From the NCBI RefSeq assembly GCF_963666195.1, contig NZ_OY762653.1, forward strand, positions 2,406,501-2,470,500: a stretch of 64,000 nt of DNA. The letters are read 5' to 3'. A program made the translations under genes and the position numbers. Each line of letters opens with the position of its first letter. The first letter of the stretch is position 1. The DNA comes from Trichococcus shcherbakoviae (GTDB lineage Bacteria; Bacillota; Bacilli; Lactobacillales; Aerococcaceae). Below are positions 9,410 through 17,704 of this stretch, piece by piece. The notes under the pieces are model-generated. The model saw only the letters and a program-made list of their open reading frames with translations, was not told where the DNA came from and ran no database searches.

Positions 9410-10166
9410 GCTTCTTAAGCTTGCCAACAACATCAGTAATGTCAAAATAGCCAAAAACTTACTTGCCGATAGAGATTGTCTTGGTTTTGGCAAAGGGAAA
9501 GTTGTGATGGACAGAGGGTTTTTCCATGAGGAAAACATCAACCCCTTACACCAGAATCAATTGAAATTTCTAATGACCACAAAAGTATCGCTTAAGTATG
9601 TGCAACAGGAGCTGAACAAAGTTAAGGGAAGCATACGCACACGCGCCAATTATAATGCAACCTATCAACTCTACAGCCTTACTGCGGTGATAGAATATAC
9701 TTATTCACAAGAACACCCGTATAAAGGCGATGTAATCAAAGGAAAACGGTACATGTATCTTCATCTTTATTTTAGTGGTAAAAAATTACTGGAATGGAGC
9801 ACGAGGATTATTTCAATTCACTGCTTGATACCTGGATTCCCGGAAATACATAACTAGGAACAAATGAAAAATCCGTCAAATCAACGATTTAACAGTATTT
9901 CGAGGTCCAATCCGCCTAGTTATGCAATTCATGTGTAGCTAGTTGGAAACACAGTGATATCAAGGTTTTACTCGACCTAATTACGACTTTTCCGGGAATG
10001 TAGGATGCATCAAGCCGGGATTTTTCAAAACTATACGATTCAGTCTCTCTTGGATAAACTTGATATCATAGCATGTATTGAGCATCCGGGTTACGACCAC
10101 ATAAGGGTCGGAGAGGTTCTCACAAAGCAAATTTATGAAGCACCGAGTATCACCCCGCCAGCATAG
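9410..10166 (+). pseudogene. Decayed IS1634-type transposase
   Basis: Fragments of an IS4-superfamily (IS1634-like) transposase lie in order but in broken frames. First comes VKIAKNLLADRDCLGFGKGKVVMDRGFF cut by lesions (the catalytic VVMDRGF motif is at about 9503). A continuous piece follows to about 9850 with SIRTRANYN and GKRYMYLHLYF. Then HEDYFNSLLDTWIP appears in a shifted frame near 9800. The C-terminal piece SLLDKLDIIACIEHPGY near 10045 is followed by a stop at 10164. The N-terminal third is missing. It interrupts the EPS locus between the DUF115-like gene and kdsB. Confidence 0.75.
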
Positions 10167-10555
10167 TTAGGTATTGGCGGGAAATCCAGGGATAATTACT
10201 TTAGAATCTTACCAGGTAATCTAAAAGAATTCTTGCCTTCAAAAATAAAGTATAAAATCAGTTGGAATATATACCACATGAAAAGCCAACTCTTTTTGTG
10301 ATTCCGACATGTCTAAGGATTTTTAGTTCTTCAAATACAGATTTTAATGGATTTGGTATTTTTGGGTATTAATAAAAATACACCAAGTGACAGGATGTTT
10401 TTCTTATACATTTAACTGTCAAGATGTCTATTTAATTACTGAAAAAGGAATACACATAAAGGCTCACTCAATTTTTCACACTGCGAAATTCGAGAGATTA
10501 ATTGTCAAATTAGTTTGAAGTAGTGATATGTAGAATGAATTAATGGAGGAATAAT
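10167..10555 (+). other. Intergenic stretch, no gene seen
   Basis: About 390 AT-rich bases after the transposase remnant. I see no coding pattern. It probably contains the right end of the decayed IS and the promoter of the kdsB cassette; TTGTCA at 10502 with TATGTA at 10527 is a weak candidate. Confidence 0.35.
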
Positions 10556-11293
10556 ATGAAAATTATAGGAATAATACCAGCCAGATATAGATCATCACGT
10601 TTTCCTGGAAAACCGTTATCAGATATTATGGGGAAACCGATGATATGGTGGGTATATAATCAAGTCAAGAAAGTAAAAAAAATCGATGAAGTTTATGTTG
10701 CTACAGATGATGAAAGAATTTTAGAAGTATGTAACTCACTAAATATAAATGTAATCATGACATCCGAAAGTCATCAAACTGGAACAGATAGAATAGGAGA
10801 AGTAGCAAGAAGAATTCCGGCAGATTTATATATTAATATACAAGGTGATGAACCTTTGATTGAACCAGAAACTGTTGAGAAAGCTATCGAACCTTTTATA
10901 AACGATGATGCTTTATTAGTTTCAAATTTAATGAGTGAAATAAATGATCCAGTTGATGTGGTGAATTTTACAGTACCCAAAGTACTAACGAATAATCAAA
11001 ATGAGGGTATTTATTTAACCAGGAGTACTGCTCCTTACCCAAAAGGACGAATTGAATTTAAATACTATAAGCAAGTTTGTGTTTATGGATTCAAACCTGA
11101 AGCATTAGAATTTTATTGCAATACTGCAAGAGGAAAGCTAGAAGAAATTGAAGACATCGAAATATTGAGGTTTATTGAAAATGGTATTGACGTAAAATAT
11201 GTTGAGGTCAATACAAATAGTATAGCGGTTGATACTCCTAACGATTTAGAAAAAGTAAGGAACTTTGTGAGAGAAAACAATGTAATTTTGTGA
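10556..11293 (+). CDS. kdsB: 3-deoxy-manno-octulosonate cytidylyltransferase-like protein (CMP-Kdo synthetase family)
   Basis: KdsB enzymes activate Kdo or related 3-deoxy-2-ulosonic acids with CTP to give the CMP-sugar. This 245-residue protein has the family opening IIPARYRSSRFPGKPL, MIWWVYNQV, YVATDDERI, and the metal/nucleotide block NIQGDEPLIEPE near residue 95. The length equals that of classical KdsB. GGAGG lies just before the ATG. Kdo is a Gram-negative LPS sugar, so a member in a Gram-positive EPS locus probably activates a different ulosonic acid. It sits 32 bp upstream of an aldolase and then a KDG-kinase-like gene, forming a compact three-gene cassette. Confidence 0.85.
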   Translation: MKIIGIIPARYRSSRFPGKPLSDIMGKPMIWWVYNQVKKVKKIDEVYVATDDERILEVCNSLNINVIMTSESHQTGTDRIGEVARRIPADLYINIQGDEPLIEPETVEKAIEPFINDDALLVSNLMSEINDPVDVVNFTVPKVLTNNQNEGIYLTRSTAPYPKGRIEFKYYKQVCVYGFKPEALEFYCNTARGKLEEIEDIEILRFIENGIDVKYVEVNTNSIAVDTPNDLEKVRNFVRENNVIL

Positions 11294-11325
11294 ATATTTG
11301 AAAAAAATTAAAAAGGAGATATATT

Positions 11326-12915
11326 ATGGTAATTAGCGTTTTAGATTGTACATTAAGAGATGGCGGTTATATTAATCAATGGCAGTTTGGTAATAAGAAT
11401 ATATCTTATATTTTAAAGAATCTTGTAGATGCAGAAGTAGATATTATTGAATGCGGTTATATTACGGCAAAAACAGATTATGTTGATGGGAGTTCTCAGT
11501 ACGATTCAGTAGATAGAATTTCTCAGTTTATTCCTGCAAACAGGAAAAAAAGTATGTTCGTAGGTATGATTAATTACAACGAATATACCTTAGAAAACCT
11601 TCCTATATGTGATAATTCTTCAGTTGATGGTATCAGAGTGACTTTTCATAAGAAAGATATGCAAAAAGCCTTGAAATATTGTGATGAAATATCGAAAAAA
11701 GGTTACAAAGTCTTTGTTCAACCGATGGTATCAGTTTCATATTCTGATGACGAATTTTTGGAATTAATTAGAGGAATAAACTTATTAAATCCTTATGCAG
11801 TCTATCTTGTTGATAGTTTTGGTGTTATGAAAAGAAAAGACTTGCTGAGGCTATTTTATTTAATTGATCATAACTTAAGCTCTGATATTAAAGTTGGATA
11901 TCATTCTCATAACAATCTACAACTTGCATATTCGAATGCACAGAGTTTAGTAGATTTGAAAATAAAAAGAGATTTGATAATTGATTCTAGCGTTTTTGGT
12001 ATGGGGCGTGGTGCCGGTAATTTGAATACCGAATTGTTTATTGAATACCTCAATGAGAATAATGATTCTCAATACAAACAAAAGCCTATATTACAGATTA
12101 TTGACGAGGTATTAAATAATATATATTTAACAAATTATTGGGGTTACTCATTACCTCATTATATATCTGCAACGCATAATTGTCATCCTAACTATGCGTC
12201 TTATCTAGCCGAAAAAAATACCTTAACGATTGAAGACATTAGTAATATATTAGAAAATATTAGCCTAGAAAAGAAGAATGGATTTGACAAAGATTATATG
12301 GATTCACTTTATAAGACTTATCAATCAATACAAGAAAATACGATTGAATCCATAATAGAACTAGAAAAAGCTTTTAGGGATAAAAATATTGTAATAATCG
12401 CATCAGGAAGCAGTATTAACAAAAACACAGCAGAAATCAAACACGAAACGGAGAAGAATAATACCGTTACAATTGCTATTAATTTTATTCCTGATCATAT
12501 CACTCCAGATTATATTTTTGTCGGAAATTTACGCAGATTCAAGGAAGTCTATGGAAAGACTCAGGCAAAAATTATTGTTACATCAAATATCCATGTTCCT
12601 ACAAACAATGTCAAAATAGTAAGATACATAGATTTGATAAATGATGAAGAAGCAGTTTCTGATAATTCAGGACTTATGTTCATTAAATTAATGATACTGC
12701 TGAAAGCTAACAAAGTTTCATTAGCAGGATTTGATGGCTATTCCTATGACTCCTTATCAAATTATTCGGTGGAAGATCTAGCTTTTATAAAATCAAATGA
12801 AACCGTAGATTTATTGAATGGCGGTATTCATAAAGTGATTAAGGAATTTTCTAAACAAATACCTGTACAGTTTATAACGAAATCAAAGTATGAGCTAGAA
12901 GAGGTGGGAAAATGA
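11326..12915 (+). CDS. DRE-TIM (HMGL-like) aldolase with C-terminal DUF115-like domain
   Basis: This 529-residue two-domain protein starts with LDCTLRDGGYINQWQFG, the DRE-TIM metallolyase signature with the catalytic Arg-Asp pair. It has VGYHSHNNLQLAYSNA near residue 190, with the metal-binding HxH. Relatives include 4-hydroxy-2-oxovalerate aldolases and isopropylmalate synthases. From about residue 345 a second domain follows (NIVIIASGSSIN, HITPDYIFVGN, KVSLAGFDGYS). It resembles the DUF115-like fold of the protein at 8624. AAAAAGGAG precedes the ATG, and the stop overlaps the next start (ATGA). I infer that it makes or cleaves a 2-oxo-3-deoxy sugar acid used by the neighbouring KdsB-like enzyme. 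Confidence 0.75.
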   Translation: MVISVLDCTLRDGGYINQWQFGNKNISYILKNLVDAEVDIIECGYITAKTDYVDGSSQYDSVDRISQFIPANRKKSMFVGMINYNEYTLENLPICDNSSVDGIRVTFHKKDMQKALKYCDEISKKGYKVFVQPMVSVSYSDDEFLELIRGINLLNPYAVYLVDSFGVMKRKDLLRLFYLIDHNLSSDIKVGYHSHNNLQLAYSNAQSLVDLKIKRDLIIDSSVFGMGRGAGNLNTELFIEYLNENNDSQYKQKPILQIIDEVLNNIYLTNYWGYSLPHYISATHNCHPNYASYLAEKNTLTIEDISNILENISLEKKNGFDKDYMDSLYKTYQSIQENTIESIIELEKAFRDKNIVIIASGSSINKNTAEIKHETEKNNTVTIAINFIPDHITPDYIFVGNLRRFKEVYGKTQAKIIVTSNIHVPTNNVKIVRYIDLINDEEAVSDNSGLMFIKLMILLKANKVSLAGFDGYSYDSLSNYSVEDLAFIKSNETVDLLNGGIHKVIKEFSKQIPVQFITKSKYELEEVGK

Positions 12916-13937
12916 CAGTTGTAACATTTGGAGAGATACTTTTGAGATTAGCTTCTCCAGGATACACAAGATTACTTCAAAACTCCAGTTTTGATGCAAC
13001 TTTTTGTGGAGGTGAGGCTAATGTCGCTGTATCGTTAGCAGAATTTGGAGTAGAGTCAAAGTTCGTTTCTAGGGTTCCAAATGGTCCAATCGGTCAAGGA
13101 GCCATTAACTCTTTGAGATATTTTGGAGTGCAAACATCTGAAATAGTTCGTGGAGGAGATCGATTGGGACTTTTTTATCTAGAGAAAGGAGCTAGTCAGC
13201 GTCCATCAAAAGTGATTTATGATAGAGCTTATTCATCTTTTGCTAATTCGGTACTGTCAGACTTTGATTGGAAAGAGATATTTAAAGATGCTGAATGGTT
13301 CCACTTTACTGGTATCAGTCCAGCGTTAGGTGTAAATATCAATGATATTTGTTTAGAAGCATGTAAAAATGCAAAAGAATTAGGAATAACTATTAGTTGT
13401 GATTTGAATTATCGGAGTAATTTATGGTCGCCTAGTGACGCTAAAAAGAGTATGGAAAAATTAATGGAGTATGTAGATGTCTGTATTGCAAATGAAGAGG
13501 ATGCTGAAAATGTTTTTGGTATTAAGGCAGCAGACTCTGATGTGAATATGGGGGAAATAAATAATTCATCATATTTAGAAGTTGCGAAAGAACTTCATGA
13601 TAGATTTAATTTCAAGTATGTAGCGATTACGTTAAGAACAAGTATAACGGCAAATGATAATAACTGGGCAGGGATGCTTTTTGGTTCAGCAGACCAAACT
13701 AGTAATTTTTCCAACAGCTATAATGTCCATATTGTTGATAGGGTTGGTGCTGGAGATAGCTTTGGGGCAGGATTAATTTATGGGTTCATTAATGATATGC
13801 CTTTGCAAGAAATAATTGATTTTGCAGCAGCTTCGAGTTGTTTAAAACACTCTATTGAAGGTGATTTTAATAGAGTTACGGTAGAAGAAGTAAGGAATCT
13901 TGTTAATGGCAATAGAACAGGTAGAGTATCAAGGTGA
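12912..13937 (+). CDS. PfkB-family sugar kinase, 2-dehydro-3-deoxygluconokinase-like
   Basis: This 341-residue ribokinase-fold enzyme has TFGEILLRLASPG at the N-terminus, the first PfkB signature CGGEANVAVSLAEFG near residue 32 and the second, DRVGAGDSFGAGLIYGF, near residue 275 with the catalytic Asp. The sequence is closest in style to KDG kinases (KdgK), which phosphorylate 2-keto-3-deoxygluconate. It overlaps the aldolase by 4 bp, so translation is probably coupled. In this context it may phosphorylate a ulosonic acid or a precursor rather than serve pectin catabolism; that is inference. Confidence 0.8.
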   Translation: MTVVTFGEILLRLASPGYTRLLQNSSFDATFCGGEANVAVSLAEFGVESKFVSRVPNGPIGQGAINSLRYFGVQTSEIVRGGDRLGLFYLEKGASQRPSKVIYDRAYSSFANSVLSDFDWKEIFKDAEWFHFTGISPALGVNINDICLEACKNAKELGITISCDLNYRSNLWSPSDAKKSMEKLMEYVDVCIANEEDAENVFGIKAADSDVNMGEINNSSYLEVAKELHDRFNFKYVAITLRTSITANDNNWAGMLFGSADQTSNFSNSYNVHIVDRVGAGDSFGAGLIYGFINDMPLQEIIDFAAASSCLKHSIEGDFNRVTVEEVRNLVNGNRTGRVSR

Positions 13938-13966
13938 TATTTCCACCTGATTCTATATTGGTATGT

Positions 13967-13999
13967 GGCACAGACTAGAAAATTTAGCCTGTGCCTTTT
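13967..13999 (+). terminator. Rho-independent terminator after the kinase gene
   Basis: GGCACAG at 13967-13973 pairs with CTGTGCC at 13989-13995, with an inner CTA/TAG extension, followed by TTTT. It ends the AT-rich EPS operon and separates it from galU. Confidence 0.8.
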
Positions 14000-14127
14000 A
14001 TGTTATCACTGTAACAGACTTAACTTTTTCTAAAAATACGATGACATATAAATGTGGTTATTATAGGTAACCGCTATTTGGCGCTTACAATAAAAAACGT
14101 ACTAACCTTAAGGAGCTAATAGCTATT

Positions 14128-15054
14128 ATGAAGAATGTTAGAAAAGCAGTCATCCCAGCAGCAGGTTTCGGCACGCGTTTTTTACCGGCTACGAAGGCGA
14201 TGGCGAAGGAGATGTTACCGATCGTTGATAAGCCGACGATTCAATTCATCGTCGAAGAAGCCATCGCATCGGGCATCGAAGAGATCCTGATCGTCACAGG
14301 TAAAAGCAAGCGCGCCATCGAGGACCATTTCGATTCCAATGTTGAGCTGGAGATGAACTTGCGTGAAAAAAGTAAGTATGAGCTGTTGGCATTGGTACAA
14401 GAGACGACAGGAGTTCGTATTCACTTCGTGCGCCAAGCCTATCCGTTGGGATTAGGCCATGCCGTCCTGCAGGCGAAAGCCTTCGTAGGCGATGAGCCAT
14501 TCGTAGTCATGCTAGGCGACGATTTGATGCAGGATGAAGTGCCATTGGCTAAGCAACTGATCAATGCCTATGAGAGGACGCATGCATCGAATATCGCAGT
14601 TATGGCGGTGCCTCAGGAAGAGACATCCAAGTACGGTATCATCGATATCGACTCCGAATTGGAACCAGGACTGTACAATGTCAGCCGTTTCGTGGAAAAA
14701 CCGAAAGCCGAAGAAGCGCCTAGCAACTTGGCCATCATCGGCCGTTACCTGTTGACGCCGGAAATCTTCGAAATTCTTGAGAACCAAACTCCTGGAGCAG
14801 GTGGCGAGATCCAACTGACCGATGCCATCGATACCCTGAACCAAACCCAACGCGTCTTCGCAAAACGATTCGAAGGAACTCGTTACGATGTTGGTGACAA
14901 GTTCGGCTTCATGACCACCAGTATTAACTACGGCCTGACCCATCCGGAAGTCAAAGACAAACTGAAGAACTTCATCATCGCGCTTGGGAAAGAACTGTCT
15001 GGGGAGAGCGAAAATGATATTATAGTGGCTGGGACAACCGTTTCAGTAATGTAG
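14128..15054 (+). CDS. galU: UTP-glucose-1-phosphate uridylyltransferase
   Basis: GalU makes UDP-glucose, the precursor of glycolipids, teichoic-acid decoration and EPS. The 308-residue protein has [23 protein letters not shown], cut here to its core [14 protein letters not shown], then [29 protein letters not shown] and [13 protein letters not shown], all typical. AAGGAG is 12 bases before the ATG. Base composition changes abruptly here, from about 30 percent GC upstream to near 48 percent. The last 15 or so residues (after LGKELSG) look like an unusual tail, perhaps from an indel near the original stop. Confidence 0.95.
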   Translation: MKNVRKAVIPAAGFGTRFLPATKAMAKEMLPIVDKPTIQFIVEEAIASGIEEILIVTGKSKRAIEDHFDSNVELEMNLREKSKYELLALVQETTGVRIHFVRQAYPLGLGHAVLQAKAFVGDEPFVVMLGDDLMQDEVPLAKQLINAYERTHASNIAVMAVPQEETSKYGIIDIDSELEPGLYNVSRFVEKPKAEEAPSNLAIIGRYLLTPEIFEILENQTPGAGGEIQLTDAIDTLNQTQRVFAKRFEGTRYDVGDKFGFMTTSINYGLTHPEVKDKLKNFIIALGKELSGESENDIIVAGTTVSVM

Positions 15055-15182
15055 AAGTGCCCGAAAAAAGAAAAACATCTTTTTTTGAGTGTGTGCCATT
15101 TTTAGGCTGGTCGGCAAGTATTTGTAGGAAGTCCAGATTTTCAGGGGGGGGTACTGCAATCATATATTCCAGCAAGATTTCG

Positions 15183-15217
15183 AGGCAAAGTCCGGATTTT
15201 AATCCCGGTCTTTGCCT
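15183..15217 (+). terminator. Possible galU terminator
   Basis: AGGCAAAG at 15183-15190 pairs with CTTTGCCT at 15210-15217, with CCGG/CCGG pairing inside. No strong T-tract follows (TATTATG), so its strength is doubtful. It lies about 130 bp past galU. Confidence 0.4.
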
Positions 15218-15899
15218 TATTATGTTCAACAGCTAGGCACACCCGAGGGTGTGCCAGGGACCGTCAGCTCCGACGAGCGCTCCTCTTAAAGGAGAAAATC
15301 AGCACGTGGATGATCTAGCCCCGATAAGAATGATCTCATCGTAGCTGGATTTTTTGTGGGTGGCCGAAAATTGGCGAAGTGATTTGACAGGAGGTAAACC
15401 TCTTTCGGCATATCATGAATATTGAAAATGGATAGATCTGATATCCGCCTGTGTTCGGAAAGGTGAACCGTTGAATGTGAGAGGCAGAGCAGGTGGTTGC
15501 GATCGTATGAGCCATTTAGTTACCGAGCACAGAATCGGAGAAGATTGGTTTAAGAGCACTGACACACATCCGACGAATTGCAGTGTATTAGGGGTTGAAG
15601 CACCATTGGGATTCCGTACGTCGGCTGCATAGTGTTTCTTGTATGTACTTAAAAAACGATTGAATTAGCGATGAAAAACTATTTGATTACGTCGTCGAAA
15701 CATTTGTTTAAAATATTTTAAAAAGGGCTTTTCTTTTGAATAAGCCTGTGGTATTCTAATTAAGGGTTAGGTCGCCAGAAGAATAAACTTGATTTTAAAG
15801 TTAAAAATAGAGGCGTTAGTCATCATTAAGCAAAAATATTGGATCTTTTTCTTAGGGATATTTTATGCTTATAAACTAACGTTTGGTTTTTATCGATAA

Positions 15900-15913
15900 A
15901 TGAAAGCGCGTAC
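15900..15913 (+). promoter_or_regulatory. cre-like box upstream of small paralog 1
   Basis: ATGAAAGCGCGTAC starts 54 bases before the ATG of the first small paralog. Similar boxes stand 47 and 56 bases before paralogs 2 and 3. It resembles CcpA cre sites (WTGNAANCGNWNNCW). Confidence 0.45.
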
Positions 15914-15953
15914 TTTTTGACTTAGCCTAAAAATTTGAGTTGGGGGATACAGA

Positions 15954-16244
15954 ATGAAGTTTAATGTCATTTCACCTTATTGTGGTTTGCACATGGAAGG
16001 TGATACAGTAAAGGTTTTTTATCTGGAGTCGGAAGACTTGGCGAGGGAGTATATTTTTGCCAATGCGCAAGATGCGCAGGAATTCTGCAATGCAGCTAAA
16101 AATTTGGACGCGTTTATGATCAACGTACCGAAAGGGAAAGAGGAGCTGTATCATCTGGAATTTCTGGAACAAATTATCAAGGATAAAGAGTACGAATTGA
16201 TCGTGCACGAGGCGACTCCTGAGGACGAGCAAGAAGCAAGCTGA
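15954..16244 (+). CDS. Small orphan protein, paralog 1 of 3
   Basis: This 96-residue acidic protein has no family that I recognise. It shares a layout with the two following genes: an N-terminal xFxxxxPYCGx motif, then YLExEDLxREYIF, a middle block ending in AFMxNVPxxKEExYHxEFLE, and a hydrophilic C-terminus. It has no signal peptide or membrane helix, so it is probably cytosolic. GGGGG lies before the ATG. The set of three, each with its own upstream box and ribosome site, suggests repeated tandem duplication. It is the most divergent of the three (no YDKxFFV block). Confidence 0.7.
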   Translation: MKFNVISPYCGLHMEGDTVKVFYLESEDLAREYIFANAQDAQEFCNAAKNLDAFMINVPKGKEELYHLEFLEQIIKDKEYELIVHEATPEDEQEAS

Positions 16245-16404
16245 TAACTACAAATTACTTGGGGGCAGATGATTAAACACTGTTTTGCCGAATACAATTG
16301 ACTGTGCGCAGTCATTGATGCGATGGGAATGGTTGAAGCGAAATGCTCACTCCTGAACAACAGCAAGGGTGAATAATCGACAGCAACTATTTGTTTGAAT
16401 TTAA

Positions 16405-16420
16405 ATGAAAACGCTTTAAT
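16405..16420 (+). promoter_or_regulatory. cre-like box upstream of small paralog 2
   Basis: ATGAAAACGCTTTAAT, 47 bases before the ATG at 16452, is the closest of the three boxes to the CcpA cre consensus. Confidence 0.5.
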
Positions 16421-16451
16421 AAAATCGGGATTATTGGAGGAATACTATCAC

Positions 16452-16793
16452 ATGTCAAATTTTAAGATGGTAGCAACATACTGCGGTGTCAGCAGATATG
16501 ACAAGAATTTTTTCGTATATTACCTGAATACGGATGAGAACCTACGCCGTGAGTATGTATTCAATACGGATGAGGATGCAAATAATTTCAACAAGGCCCT
16601 CGAGAACCTGACCGTCTTCATGAAAGACATTCCCGTACGCAAAAAAGAAGTCTATCATCAAGCCTTCTTGGATTTGCTGCTTAAAGAAGTTGACCATAAA
16701 CTGTCCATCCGCACAAACCCAGGTGGGTCTGCTGCAGCCGCAGCAGCAATCCCAGCAGCGCTGTTATCAGCGATCGAACAAAGGCTATCATAA
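16452..16793 (+). CDS. Small orphan protein, paralog 2 of 3
   Basis: This 113-residue protein begins MSNFKMVATYCGVSRYDKNFFV and is closely similar to the gene at 17088 across YCGVxxYDKxFFVxYL, REYxFNTDEDAxNF, ALENLTxFMKxxPxRKKExYHQ and LLxEVDHKL. The frame is open from 16395, but GGAGG 11 bases before the ATG at 16452 sets the start; the same 11-base spacing occurs in paralog 3. The C-terminus ends in an alanine-rich tail (AAAAAAIPAALLSA). Function unknown; a short soluble protein. Confidence 0.72.
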   Translation: MSNFKMVATYCGVSRYDKNFFVYYLNTDENLRREYVFNTDEDANNFNKALENLTVFMKDIPVRKKEVYHQAFLDLLLKEVDHKLSIRTNPGGSAAAAAAIPAALLSAIEQRLS

Positions 16794-16802
16794 AGTAACA
16801 GA

Positions 16803-16843
16803 AGGAAGAGACACGGCTGGTGGTCCGGTCTCTGCCTCTTCCT
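16803..16843 (+). terminator. Hairpin after small paralog 2
   Basis: GGAAGAG near 16804 pairs with CTCTTCC near 16834, with CGG/CCG pairing inside. There is no T-tract. A hairpin in the same position follows paralog 3, so it was probably copied along with the gene. Confidence 0.4.
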
Positions 16844-17031
16844 GTGCGGAGAAATGAGCCACTGAATGCGAGGAAAAGAGCCGTGTCAACACCGGTTCAT
16901 AAATGATGTTTTTCACCGGTAGCCAATGTTGGATTTCACCGGCCCCAGCCGAAAAAGAACGGTGCTATGTCATTTTCCACCGGGCAATCAACAATAGAGG
17001 GATGAGTACCAGATAACTAATTCGAATATAA

Positions 17032-17046
17032 ATGAAAGCCATTTAA
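17032..17046 (+). promoter_or_regulatory. cre-like box upstream of small paralog 3
   Basis: ATGAAAGCCATTTAA lies 56 bases before the ATG. The core CG has become CC, so it is a weaker cre match, but its position matches paralogs 1 and 2. Confidence 0.35.
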
Positions 17047-17087
17047 CAGGGATTGAATAATATAAATTATCGGAGGAAACCTATAGC

Positions 17088-17396
17088 ATGCCAAATTTTA
17101 AACTAGTTGCACCTTACTGTGGTGTCCGGAAATATGACAAAAGATTTTTCGTCAACTACCTGGAGACAGAAGAGAACATACGCCGCGAGTATATATTCAA
17201 TACGGATGAAGACGCAAGTAATTTCAGCCATGCTTTAGAGAACCTGACCGCCTTCATGAAAAACGTTCCTATACGCAAGAAAGAGGCTTACCATCAAGAA
17301 TTTCTGGATCTGCTGCTCAGAGAAGTCGACCATAAATTGAACGTTCGCGCAAATCCTGTCGAACCTGCTGCAGCCGCATCAGCAATCGAAGCGTAA
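17088..17396 (+). CDS. Small orphan protein, paralog 3 of 3
   Basis: This 102-residue protein begins MPNFKLVAPYCGVRKYDKRFFV and is nearly collinear with paralog 2, including TDEDASNF, FMKNVPIRKKEAYHQEF and LLREVDHKLNVRANP, then a short alanine-rich end. GGAGG is 11 bases before the ATG, exactly as in paralog 2. There is no membrane segment or signal. I do not recognise the family. It is followed by a strong hairpin and then the trypsin-fold gene. Confidence 0.72.
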   Translation: MPNFKLVAPYCGVRKYDKRFFVNYLETEENIRREYIFNTDEDASNFSHALENLTAFMKNVPIRKKEAYHQEFLDLLLREVDHKLNVRANPVEPAAAASAIEA

Positions 17397-17420
17397 GGCA
17401 ATCATAAATTCGCATAAGTA

Positions 17421-17457
17421 AAGGGGCACAGCCCGGTTGTCTCGGTCTGTGCCCCTT
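17421..17457 (+). terminator. Hairpin after small paralog 3
   Basis: AAGGGGCACAG at 17421-17431 pairs perfectly with CTGTGCCCCTT at 17447-17457 (11 bp, 15-base loop). There is no T-run, so it may be a processing or stability hairpin rather than a classic terminator. The remaining 250 bases up to 17704 show no gene. Confidence 0.5.
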
Positions 17458-17704
17458 GCTGTTGTGACCCATCGAAGAGCTGTCCGCCGGATAGCCGAAT
17501 TCCGAACGAGCGCGGCCAGTCCGGGGCGCTGTGGTACATCATACTTGTTCCCCAGTAAGATTTCCTTGGTTAAGGATCCTATCGATTCGGAATATGTGTC
17601 TTTGAGCCCGGAGCTTTCGCCGTGATGTGCGACAGTCTTCCCATTCAAACAGCGCACATACTCGATTATTTCAAAAAATAATGCATGATAAAAGGAGCAA
17701 AAAT

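Larger units (their letters stand above)
15055..15953. other. Long intergenic region with hairpins and repeat remnants
   Basis: About 900 bases without a convincing gene. It holds a terminator-like hairpin at 15183-15217, a perfect 9-bp hairpin at 15236-15255 (GGCACACCC/GGGTGTGCC), and a fragment of the CTCCG hairpin repeat near 15258-15290. Around 15420-15530 there is a stretch (AATATTGAAAATGGATAG) like one at 19300 that I suspect derives from an IS end. A cre-like box at 15900 precedes the next gene. Confidence 0.5.

Noticed and set aside
15020-15229. 69-codon minus-strand ORF after galU
   Set aside because: No recognisable family, overlaps the end of galU, and contains a G-run and a hairpin; not supportable as a gene.
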